A stretch of 64,000 nucleotides of DNA, taken from Akkermansia sp. N21116 (GTDB lineage Bacteria > Verrucomicrobiota > Verrucomicrobiia > Verrucomicrobiales > Akkermansiaceae). The notes under the pieces were generated by a model. That model did no database searches and was not told where the DNA came from. It saw only the letters and a list, made by a program, of their open reading frames with translations. Shown here piece by piece: positions 18,731 to 26,077 of this stretch. The stretch lies in the NCBI RefSeq assembly GCF_029854705.2, contig NZ_CP139035.1, forward strand, positions 1,612,001 through 1,676,000, read 5' to 3'. Position numbers and translations under genes: made by a program. Position 1 is the stretch's first letter. Each line of letters begins with the position of its first letter.

Positions 18731-18775
18731 TGGTTATTTTGAATCTGAGGTCAGGAAAAAACAAAAACTCAGCTA

Positions 18776-18806
18776 TTGACAAAGCTCCGAGAATAGACGA
18801 TACATT
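18776..18806 (+). promoter_or_regulatory. Candidate promoter of rpsP
   Basis: A perfect -35 hexamer TTGACA stands at 18776-18781. The -10 is weaker: GATACA at 17 bp or TACATT at 19 bp spacing. It precedes the rpsP ATG by about 80 bp. Confidence 0.45.
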
Positions 18807-18887
18807 CGCACCCGCTCAGGAACTGAACACTTGTGTTGCAATTGCTGTAACATGGGTGGGCGGACAACATCTTTCACTATAATTGAT

Positions 18888-19133
18888 ATGGCAGTAGCAA
18901 TCAGACTCACCCGTCAGGGCTCCAAGGATCGCCCGTACTACAAAATCGTCGTCACGGATAGCCGCGCTCGTCGCGATGGTCGTTTCATCGAACAGGTCGG
19001 ATCTTACGATCCGATGAAAGAAGGCGTTAACTATACTATTGATCTTGCCAAGGTTGATTCTTGGATTTCTAAGGGTGCCCAACCTTCTGAAACGGTGGCA
19101 TCCATTATTGACAAGACCCGCAAGCAGGGTTGA
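18888..19133 (+). CDS. rpsP: 30S ribosomal protein S16
   Basis: The 81-residue S16 has the invariant start [22 protein letters not shown] and the following [19 protein letters not shown], broken here into short motifs. It ends [11 protein letters not shown], the normal length for a short S16. The ATG at 18888 matches the family start; an upstream in-frame ATG at 18831 would add a Cys-rich non-homologous leader. A strong terminator follows, so the usual rimM-trmD-rplS partners are not downstream here. Confidence 0.96.
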   Translation: MAVAIRLTRQGSKDRPYYKIVVTDSRARRDGRFIEQVGSYDPMKEGVNYTIDLAKVDSWISKGAQPSETVASIIDKTRKQG

Positions 19134-19167
19134 GTCAAGTTTATTATGTTATTTTGATTTTTTGTGT

Positions 19168-19204
19168 AAACAAGCCTGCTCGGGAAACCGTCGCAGGCTT
19201 GTTT
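19168..19204 (+). terminator. Rho-independent terminator after rpsP
   Basis: A perfect 12-bp stem (AAACAAGCCTGC at 19168-19179 with GCAGGCTTGTTT at 19193-19204) is followed by a T-rich stretch. The A-rich and T-rich ends make it usable on both strands, but the minus-strand genes begin to end only at 19284. Confidence 0.85.
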
Positions 19205-19283
19205 GCATTTTCCTCTTATGAGAAATTGAATAGTTGAGGAAAGATGGCTTTTTGACGAGTTGCCGAAAAAAAGCAAGGGCGAA

Positions 19284-20357
19284 CTACAGGCCGTAAAACT
19301 CTAGAAGATATTCTTTGATACCGTTTGTTTCCGGTGTTTCGGGGAGAGTTGAATGTTCAAATGCTTCAATCATTTCTTTGTTCTTATCGTCGATCATTTT
19401 CAGAAGTTCTTCGTATTTGTATTGTCCGTTCCTGATGGATAGAAGGAAATCTCGATCTTGGGATCGATTGACGAAAATTCTGCCTTCCCGGGCGATTTCG
19501 ATAGCGGTTTCCATGATGCGGAATGTATGCATCATGTTCTTGGTATCATAATATGTTCCCGAAACAATGGTATTGCAGTTGGTAATGAAGCGCTTTTCAT
19601 TCCGTTTTGCCAGCCATTCCTGATACTCCCGATATTCCCGGCAGTGTCTGGCATATTCCTGAAAGTTGATGGAGATATATCCGACGATTTTGCTTTCGGA
19701 GGGTACGGATGTCAGGATAACATTATCCCTTGTCTTGGAAAAAATACCCTTGGAAGGGTATTCATAGATGCAATACATGTTTTCCGCATGATCAAGCTTG
19801 CATAGTGCCAGAGTCTCTTGAGTTGCTTCGGGATGAGTGTGTCTATATTCCTCAAACCATTGGCGGAAAGGATAGGTATATTGTCTGTCCAGAACATATG
19901 AGAATTCATCCAATCCTTTGCATCTCTCGACTGGATGAACTGCTTTTTTGTTGATACTATTTGCTTTTTTGACCTGCATGTAAGCATATTGTCCATAAGT
20001 GTACCGGCATTTTTTAGAGAGAATGGCTATGTTGTTCATCATCTCGTCAAACAAGGGATGCCTGTATTTGGTGCAATCTTTCTCCGTGTACAGCAGTTCC
20101 AGAGCGGAAGGCGTGTTGTCGCAGAGTTGGCTGAGGTATTTTCCCAATTCCGTAAACAGGATGTCGGACTTCTGATCTTGAACGACCTCCCGATATTGTC
20201 GCATCAAATAATTCTTGATGGGAGCCTGATAAACTCCTCGAATATCAAGATCAGAATCACGGGTATTCAATCCATAGGCATGGCTTCCGCCTATACAGTG
20301 TAGGAGTGTATGAGCGCTTATGTTGGATAGAGTAATGTTAGATAGAATATTCTTCAT
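19284..20357 (-). CDS. Predicted nucleotidyltransferase (pol-beta superfamily, YcgL/RlaP type)
   Basis: This 357-residue protein has the nucleotidyltransferase motif near its start, GGSHAYGLNTRDSDLDIRGV, where GS and DxD are the nucleotide and metal site. The layout, with a long alpha-helical C-terminus, matches the YcgL/RlaP family of predicted nucleotidyltransferases. Some members of that family sit beside RNA ligases. The substrate is unknown. I see no partner RNA ligase next to it. It is 19 bp downstream of the coiled-coil protein gene and probably co-transcribed with it. Confidence 0.8.
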   Translation of the reverse strand: MKNILSNITLSNISAHTLLHCIGGSHAYGLNTRDSDLDIRGVYQAPIKNYLMRQYREVVQDQKSDILFTELGKYLSQLCDNTPSALELLYTEKDCTKYRHPLFDEMMNNIAILSKKCRYTYGQYAYMQVKKANSINKKAVHPVERCKGLDEFSYVLDRQYTYPFRQWFEEYRHTHPEATQETLALCKLDHAENMYCIYEYPSKGIFSKTRDNVILTSVPSESKIVGYISINFQEYARHCREYREYQEWLAKRNEKRFITNCNTIVSGTYYDTKNMMHTFRIMETAIEIAREGRIFVNRSQDRDFLLSIRNGQYKYEELLKMIDDKNKEMIEAFEHSTLPETPETNGIKEYLLEFYGL

Positions 20358-20376
20358 GCCTGCTATGGGCGTGATT

Positions 20377-21321
20377 TCATGCTTCTCGGCGGGAGCTTCC
20401 GCTGAAGGCGAATAGGGTCAGAAGTCCCCAAAATCCGCAGATGATGTAAGTCCATGTCTTGATATTGGCGAGTTTGGCCTCTTTTTCTTCAAGTGCCTTC
20501 TGCATTTTGTAATTAGCCTCGCGATTGAGGATATCATATTTATTTTGGAGCTTTTTCTGCTGGAGGGCGAGGTCGGTTCGTTTCTGCAGGAGGGGAGAGC
20601 TGACTGAGGGAACTGGGTTTTTTGTATGTTGGAAAGAGGTTGTTTCGTCCGCCTCCTGTTGGATGGAAGAGAGATTGTCGATCTCTCTGGAGATCTCCTG
20701 CTGGTTTCTGTTGTTTTTTGCCTGGAATGCCCTGTAGGTCTTTTCGGCTTGTTCGAGTTGGAAGATCAGTTTGTTTTCCTCTTTTTCCTGAATCTTCTTC
20801 AATCGGTCATGTTTTGCGTTCATATTGGCGACGAGCCTGGCTTTCTGTGCCGGCCAGTTTGGATTTACCTTGCTGGCATGGGAGACATTGTTTTCCCTGC
20901 GTTCCCGGTTGAAGATGGCTTCTCTGTCTTTGGCTATAGTAGCATCCAGTTCGCCGCGGAGGGATTGGATCTTGTCATTGAGGTTTTCCTGAAGCTTTTT
21001 GTATTTTTTGTCGACGAGGAGGCGATGTTCGTCCAGAGACTTTTGTTTTTGGATGAGTTTTCCCCGTTTGCCCTGGATGGCTATCTCCTGAATATTGCGT
21101 TGTTCGACGAATTCTTCTTTTTTTTCGGCCAATGCTTTGTCGAGTTTCAGGATTTCATCGTGGACGCGTTTCATATCGGAATCGATGCGTTCCAGGTCGC
21201 TTCCTGCTTGTCGGATTTTTAGTTGAAGCTCGGGAATGCCCGCTTCTTTCCTGTAGGATTCGTGGAACCAATAGCCAAGTCCCCCGGAGATGAGCAACAG
21301 GAGAAGGAGTATAAATCTCAT
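20377..21321 (-). CDS. Membrane-anchored coiled-coil protein, unknown function
   Basis: I do not recognise this 314-residue protein. It starts with a membrane helix (FILLLLLISGGLGYWF) and ends with a second one (TYIICGFWGLLTLFAF) before a short RREA tail. Between them almost the whole protein is charged and heptad-like, rich in K, E, Q and R, so a long coiled coil is likely, with both ends in the membrane. The closest general resemblance is to membrane coiled-coil proteins of unknown role. The downstream neighbour is the nucleotidyltransferase gene. Confidence 0.72.
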   Translation of the reverse strand: MRFILLLLLLISGGLGYWFHESYRKEAGIPELQLKIRQAGSDLERIDSDMKRVHDEILKLDKALAEKKEEFVEQRNIQEIAIQGKRGKLIQKQKSLDEHRLLVDKKYKKLQENLNDKIQSLRGELDATIAKDREAIFNRERRENNVSHASKVNPNWPAQKARLVANMNAKHDRLKKIQEKEENKLIFQLEQAEKTYRAFQAKNNRNQQEISREIDNLSSIQQEADETTSFQHTKNPVPSVSSPLLQKRTDLALQQKKLQNKYDILNREANYKMQKALEEKEAKLANIKTWTYIICGFWGLLTLFAFSGSSRREA

Positions 21322-21417
21322 ATCGTCCTCATTAAAGGACTAATGAGGCTCAGGATTCAAGCTGAAACCCTGAAGATAGCGGCATTTTTGTATTTTATCG
21401 GGAAAATGCGAGGCTGT

Positions 21418-22155
21418 TTACGCATTGACACAGGCGGCAACTTTGTTGCGATCCGTTTCGACGGTTTCAAATTCGGAGGTAACGGCGCAACTGCCCATGG
21501 GAACATTTTCATTGCGGAATTCCATTTTGCTGAAAATTGTACTGCGAGCCGAAGTGTGGAATTCCCTGGCTCCCGTTTCCGATTCAATTTGAGCGATGTT
21601 GGTCTCCCTGACTCCGCATCCCGGCATGACGATGATGCGGTCTCCTGCTTGCTGTACGAGGCGGGAGATCATGGGAATGCCTTTGACGGCGTCGGGTTGC
21701 TGGCCCGAAGTCAGTACTCTGTCGCATCCCAGATCAATGAGTTGTTCCAGAGCCTGGAATGGATCCCGGCAAACGTCGAAGGCCCGGTGGCAGGTGACGG
21801 AGAGGGGGCCGGCTGCTTCCTTGAGGCGTTTCATCAGGGGCATGTCGAGATCTCCCTCTTTGGTGAGGCAACCGAACACGACTCCTTGGATGCAGAGCTG
21901 GCGGCATATTTCGATATCGTGCAGCATGGAGCGGATTTCAGCCTCTGTATACAGGAAATCTCCTCCACGCGGACGGATGATCACATGGATAGCGATATGG
22001 TTGACCAGTTCCCGGGTTGTCAGGATTTCACCATAACTGGGTGTTGTCCCGCCTTCCGGGATTCCGGCGCAGAGTTCGACGCGAGCGGCTCCTCCCAATT
22101 CGGCTTCCAGACAACTTTGGGCGGAATTGGCGCAGATTTCGATGATTCTTGGCAT
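21418..22155 (-). CDS. cutC: CutC family protein (copper homeostasis)
   Basis: A 245-residue TIM-barrel protein of the CutC family. Motifs are ICANSAQSCLEAELGGAARVELCAGI at the start (read as EICANS and RVELC), GGTTPSYGE, IRPRGGDFLY, and GVVFGCLTKEGDLD. CutC has been linked to copper handling, although its biochemical role is uncertain. The ATG at 22155 gives MPRIIEICAN; the longer frame adds a non-homologous leader that overlaps the Panacea gene. It begins 26 bp after the Panacea-domain gene, so the two are probably one operon. Confidence 0.9.
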   Translation of the reverse strand: MPRIIEICANSAQSCLEAELGGAARVELCAGIPEGGTTPSYGEILTTRELVNHIAIHVIIRPRGGDFLYTEAEIRSMLHDIEICRQLCIQGVVFGCLTKEGDLDMPLMKRLKEAAGPLSVTCHRAFDVCRDPFQALEQLIDLGCDRVLTSGQQPDAVKGIPMISRLVQQAGDRIIVMPGCGVRETNIAQIESETGAREFHTSARSTIFSKMEFRNENVPMGSCAVTSEFETVETDRNKVAACVNA

Positions 22156-22181
22156 GGCTCTTGATAGCGTTCGTGTGATTT

Positions 22182-22640
22182 TCAGGGACGGAGAGAGGAA
22201 TAGTAAGCAAGGATGGCAGATTCTCCAATTGCAGGATGGCGAAATGATTCCGAGGAATGAATGGTGATGTCCCATGGAGTACCGGGGCGGGTGGAGGCCC
22301 GGGCTAACTGGCGTGCTGTGTACTTGTCGTATTTGTTCCAGATACTTTCAAGGAAAGCCTCTATTTGATCGTCATGTTCGAGGGGCGATTGCCGACGGCT
22401 GGTATGTTCGATAGGATGGCAGAATCCTTGTTCCTTGTATTCGTGATAGAGGGTAGGCAGAACGGGCCCGTTTTCCCATGCTTCGGTGGATTCGTTCATA
22501 AGGGGGATACCGAAGTCGCGCAGATATTCGTGGCAGGCCAGGACTGACAGGTGAATTAACTTGGCTGGCGTCAGGGGCCTGTCAATGGACTCTGCCTTGG
22601 TGATGAACCAATAGGCGAGTTTTTGAGATGTGATGTTCAT
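22182..22640 (-). CDS. Panacea-domain (SocA/DUF4065-like) putative antitoxin, no visible toxin partner
   Basis: The protein has 152 residues from the ATG at 22640. It matches the Panacea/SocA pattern: KLAYWFI, then LTPAKLIHLSVLACHEYL, then IPLMNESTEAWENGPVLPTLYHEY, where AW-x-x-GPVxPxxY is the hallmark. Established knowledge: Panacea domains act as antitoxins for many unrelated toxins and also in proteolytic adaptors such as SocA. Neither side holds an obvious toxin; the following gene is cutC and the opposite-strand neighbour is DoxX. A longer frame to 22742 has a low-complexity Ser/Arg leader. Confidence 0.75.
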   Translation of the reverse strand: MNITSQKLAYWFITKAESIDRPLTPAKLIHLSVLACHEYLRDFGIPLMNESTEAWENGPVLPTLYHEYKEQGFCHPIEHTSRRQSPLEHDDQIEAFLESIWNKYDKYTARQLARASTRPGTPWDITIHSSESFRHPAIGESAILAYYSSLRP

Positions 22641-22866
22641 ACGGGAAGAAGAAACTTGGGAAGATAATTGCCCTGCCTGCCGGAAGCGAGGGGAAGGGCT
22701 TTTGGAATTTTCTATCATGAATATCTTCAGGATGATTGCCATTTCTCAGACATAATCGTTCTGGCGCATTTCTGCCCGGAAAAGAATACGAAGGAAGAAA
22801 GAGCAGGCGTTGAACGACCGGAGAGGTGGATATGTCTATTCCGTCAAGATAACCGGAGAAAGAAAA

Positions 22867-23322
22867 ATGACGATGGAATGGTTCAATCAAATCTTGTTCG
22901 GAAATATGGAATCAGTAGGGCAACTCATTTTGAGGATTACTCTTGCAGTTGTATTGTGGCCTCATGGCGCCCAGAAAGTGTTGGGCGCGTTCGGCGGTGG
23001 CGGATGGAGCGGCACCTATGAGGCATTTACCCGGAATATGGGCATTCCTGCTCCATTGGCTGTTGTGGCCATGCTGACGGAATTTTTGGCTCCTGCAGCT
23101 CTTGTCCTGGGATTAATGACACGTCTTGCCGCCCTGGGGTGTGCTATTCTGATGCTGACGGCCATGCGTCTTCATGTCCGGAATGGATTTTTCAGCAATT
23201 GGTCCGGCAAGCAGGCTGGGGAAGGAATCGAGTATCACATCCTTTTTGCAGGAGCTGCACTTGCCTTGTGCCTGACTGGTCCGGGAGCTTATTCTATGGA
23301 TGCATGGCTTGCGTCATTGTAA
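22867..23322 (+). CDS. DoxX family membrane protein
   Basis: A 151-residue four-helix membrane protein of the DoxX/DoxD family. Typical patterns are RITLAVVLWPHGAQKVLGAFGG in the first helix (WPHGxQK) and TEFLAPAALVLGLMTRLAALG in the next. The C-terminal part reads EGIEYHILFAGAALALCLTGPG. DoxX proteins occur in thiosulfate:quinone oxidoreductase and in redox-stress complexes, but most are of unknown role. The ATG at 22867 is preceded by GGAGAAAG. It is convergent with the sulfatase, with only 16 bp between the stops. Confidence 0.9.
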   Translation: MTMEWFNQILFGNMESVGQLILRITLAVVLWPHGAQKVLGAFGGGGWSGTYEAFTRNMGIPAPLAVVAMLTEFLAPAALVLGLMTRLAALGCAILMLTAMRLHVRNGFFSNWSGKQAGEGIEYHILFAGAALALCLTGPGAYSMDAWLASL

Positions 23323-23338
23323 GAAGCAGGGGCAGGAC

Positions 23339-25024
23339 TTAGGGTTTCGTGATATTTATGGAAGCTTTGTCCGGCCACGGTACCGGGGTTCCGGCTGGAA
23401 CCCCGAATGCATTTCCGGCCTTATAGGTGGGCATTTGAGCATTGCGCTCTTTGAGCAGTTTCGTCATGGTCGATGCCATGGAGCGCACGCGATCGGGATA
23501 TTTCTTTGCCAGATTGTTGGTTTCGCTGATGTCTTCTTCAATGTTGAATAGTTCGAACTTCTGGGTCGGATGCCAGTAGATCAGTTTCCAATCCCCTTGC
23601 CGGATGGCGGAGAAGGGTGAATAACAACTGTGGTTTGAGGCTCCTTCTCCCCAGATGTTGGGAGTATGGAAGAGCAGAGGGCGGTTCTGGGCGGTTTTTT
23701 GTCCCTTCAAGAGCGGCACGAAACTGATACCGTCTATCTTTTGTTCCGTGCGGGGATTCCTGACCCCTGCCATTTCCAGAATGCTCGGGAAGAAGTCTTC
23801 TACAATGACGGGAGTATCGGTTCGGGAACCGGCTTTGGTGACACCCGGCCAAGAGACGATCATCGGTTCTCGGATGCCTCCTTCCCTTCCGGAGCCTTTA
23901 CCGAATGAAAGAGGGAAGTTGGCGAGCTGGTTGCCCAGTCGTCCGCTAATGGCAAGGCCGCCGTTGTCTCCCATGAAGAGGATGATGGTGTTCTTGTCCA
24001 GATTGTTGGCCCGGAGGTAGTCCATGATGTCTCCCAGGCTCTTGTCCATGCCTTCGATGAGGCCGGCATACCGTTTTTCATTGTCCGACCAGGGTTTGCC
24101 GTCCTTGGGATCCTTATAGTTGTCGGCAAAGCGTTTGTCATACCCTCTTTGATCGAATGGAGCATGGATGGCGTAATGCGACATGTAGAGGTAGAAGGGT
24201 TTCTTGGCAGTATTCGGATCCTTGCGGATGGCATCCAGCCTGCTGAGTGCTTCCCGGGTGAGTGCTTCCGTGAGGAAGGTATCGTTTTCGTAATAATTAT
24301 TTTCGTCGAGTCCGCAAACGTGGAAGGGCCCTTTCCCGTATTTCTGGGAGCCCCTGTAGTCGGCGGGGCCACCGATTTCCGTGCCGGCGATGTTGAAGTC
24401 AAAGCCGAAGTTGAGCGGATCCGCCCCGGGGGTGTCGCGCGTACCCCAGTGGGCCTTGCCGCAGTGGATGGTTGTATAGCCCTGTTGCTTGAGGAGGAAG
24501 GGGAGACCGGTTGCTGCCACATAGGGCTTTTTCATTGTGTAGGAAATAGGCTCTCCCGTGAGCGGCTTTTTGGTTTTTCCGCTGGGTTTGGTGCCGGCGG
24601 GCTGGATGCCGTTGATATTCCAATCACCGGGGGGAAGTACGACCGGACTGGAAGCATCCGTACTGACGTCGCGCTGAAGGGTCCAGTTGGTGACTCGGTG
24701 GCGGGCTGCATTCATACCGGACATCAGGCTGACACGTGTGGGAGAACAGACGGGTTGTGCGTAGGCATTGGTGAAGACCATGCCCTGCTGCCCTAGTTTT
24801 TCCATATTGGGGGTTCTGTACCGTTTGTTGAGGAAAGTCTTTTTGGGCTTACCCTGCTTGTCGTACCAGAAAGGGAGCGATGTATCCTGCCATCCCATGT
24901 CGTCAACGAGGAAGAAAATGATATTGGGCTTTTGCCGTGTAGATGAGGAATCCCGGGTTTGTGCGAGGGAGGGGAAATTTGCAAAGACGAGTACAAATGT
25001 CAGGAGGGAGGTAAATAATTTCAT
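23339..25024 (-). CDS. Secreted type I (formylglycine) sulfatase
   Basis: A 561-residue sulfatase with a signal peptide (MKLFTSLLTFVLVFANFPS, ending AQ). Metal ligands D41 and D42 are in FFLVDDMGWQD. The formylglycine site is C93 in VCSPTRVSLMSG, the CxPxR motif that needs an anaerobic or FGE-type maturase. Further sulfatase motifs are GKAHWG, the region LYMSHYAIHAPF and MGDNGG. Members remove sulfate from sugars or mucin glycans in the periplasm or outside. The specific target (GalNAc, GlcNAc or Gal sulfate) cannot be read from the sequence. It is divergent from the NlpC/P60-like gene. Confidence 0.93.
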   Translation of the reverse strand: MKLFTSLLTFVLVFANFPSLAQTRDSSSTRQKPNIIFFLVDDMGWQDTSLPFWYDKQGKPKKTFLNKRYRTPNMEKLGQQGMVFTNAYAQPVCSPTRVSLMSGMNAARHRVTNWTLQRDVSTDASSPVVLPPGDWNINGIQPAGTKPSGKTKKPLTGEPISYTMKKPYVAATGLPFLLKQQGYTTIHCGKAHWGTRDTPGADPLNFGFDFNIAGTEIGGPADYRGSQKYGKGPFHVCGLDENNYYENDTFLTEALTREALSRLDAIRKDPNTAKKPFYLYMSHYAIHAPFDQRGYDKRFADNYKDPKDGKPWSDNEKRYAGLIEGMDKSLGDIMDYLRANNLDKNTIILFMGDNGGLAISGRLGNQLANFPLSFGKGSGREGGIREPMIVSWPGVTKAGSRTDTPVIVEDFFPSILEMAGVRNPRTEQKIDGISFVPLLKGQKTAQNRPLLFHTPNIWGEGASNHSCYSPFSAIRQGDWKLIYWHPTQKFELFNIEEDISETNNLAKKYPDRVRSMASTMTKLLKERNAQMPTYKAGNAFGVPAGTPVPWPDKASINITKP

Positions 25025-25155
25025 GACGGCGCCGGGAACGGTTACTAAGGAAACATATCAATTGATAAATGGGATGGAAAGGAGTTTTTGACGTATTATT
25101 TCGGTTCTGCATTTATTGCTGAAGGCACGGAATGGACTTGGTGGATGGAGACTGG

Positions 25156-26025
25156 ATGTATAAGATTATTTTGATGTCTTTTGTCCGCTTGATCATGGTT
25201 ATCCTCTCAGGTGTTTTGTTGACGTCTGTCCAGTTACAGGCGGCTCCTCGCGTGGAGACTTCTTCAAGAACTGCAACTGCCGCATCCAAACCGGTTCCGC
25301 GTGTGAATCTGAATGCAATGGTACTCAAGGCGGTGGCATCCATGCCCCGGGGAGGAGGCTACTCCACTTCCCGGGAAGCTCTGGAACGGATGTGTACGGA
25401 GGCGGTCTCATGGAATGCCCGTGCGGAGAATCTTCGCCTGAATCCCCGGAAGGCGACTCCGTCGTTTTGCTCGGAGGCCGCTTATTTTGTTTTTCTGCTG
25501 ACTCTGCAGCATTGGGAAAAGGCGATCGGGATGCGTTTACCCGGCAATGTGTGGCAATATTTGGCCCCGAGGTTTCCCCAACCGGATGGTTGCGGCGCCT
25601 GGGGAAGGATGAATGCCAATGGTCCGGGAATGGCGAAATGGGCTAGAGATTTGGGATTCGGCGTGAATTTTACGGATGTATCCAAAGCTTCTCCGGGAGA
25701 TTTCCTTAAGATTTTCTGGACAGATGAAATAGGATCCCGGGAATTTGGGCATTTTGTCGTTTTCCTCGGTTGGGAACGGGATAAGGCAGGGAAACCGACT
25801 CTCCGGTTCTGGTCTTCCAATCAGGGTATGGGATATGGAGTGAAGAGCGTTTCTTTGGATTCCTGTAAACGACTTTTGTTTACACGGTTGACGAATCCGG
25901 CAGCATTGGTGAAATACAATCGTCTTCCGGAAACGGATGAATGGCTGGCTTCTTTACTGCAGAAACGAGTGAGTGTCAAAGAAATGAATCGCATGTGCAA
26001 TCTGCCTGAGAAAGGAAGCCGGTGA
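25156..26025 (+). CDS. Secreted protein, possible NlpC/P60-like cysteine hydrolase
   Basis: I do not recognise the exact family of this 289-residue protein. It has a signal peptide (MYKIILMSFVRLIMVILSGV, ending near LQAA) and a Ser/Thr-rich linker. The middle shows a papain-like layout: a Cys at the start of a helix (PSFCSEAAYFVF), then a beta stretch with His (EFGHFVVFLGWE) and another strand (LRFWSSNQGMGYG). That order fits NlpC/P60 or CHAP peptidoglycan hydrolases, so a cell-wall role is possible, but this is inference. The start at 25156 follows the signal peptide; an ATG at 25132 is an alternative. Confidence 0.62.
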   Translation: MYKIILMSFVRLIMVILSGVLLTSVQLQAAPRVETSSRTATAASKPVPRVNLNAMVLKAVASMPRGGGYSTSREALERMCTEAVSWNARAENLRLNPRKATPSFCSEAAYFVFLLTLQHWEKAIGMRLPGNVWQYLAPRFPQPDGCGAWGRMNANGPGMAKWARDLGFGVNFTDVSKASPGDFLKIFWTDEIGSREFGHFVVFLGWERDKAGKPTLRFWSSNQGMGYGVKSVSLDSCKRLLFTRLTNPAALVKYNRLPETDEWLASLLQKRVSVKEMNRMCNLPEKGSR

Positions 26026-26027
26026 AA

Positions 26028-26061
26028 AACGTTTCCTCTGGAGGGAGCCGGAGGAAACGTT
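26028..26061. terminator. Bidirectional terminator between the two converging genes
   Basis: An 11-bp perfect stem (AACGTTTCCTC at 26028-26038 with GAGGAAACGTT at 26051-26061), extended by near-matches inside, lies between the stops of the NlpC/P60-like gene and the sialidase. A and T runs flank both sides. Confidence 0.7.
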
Positions 26062-26077
26062 GTGATAAGATATCGGT

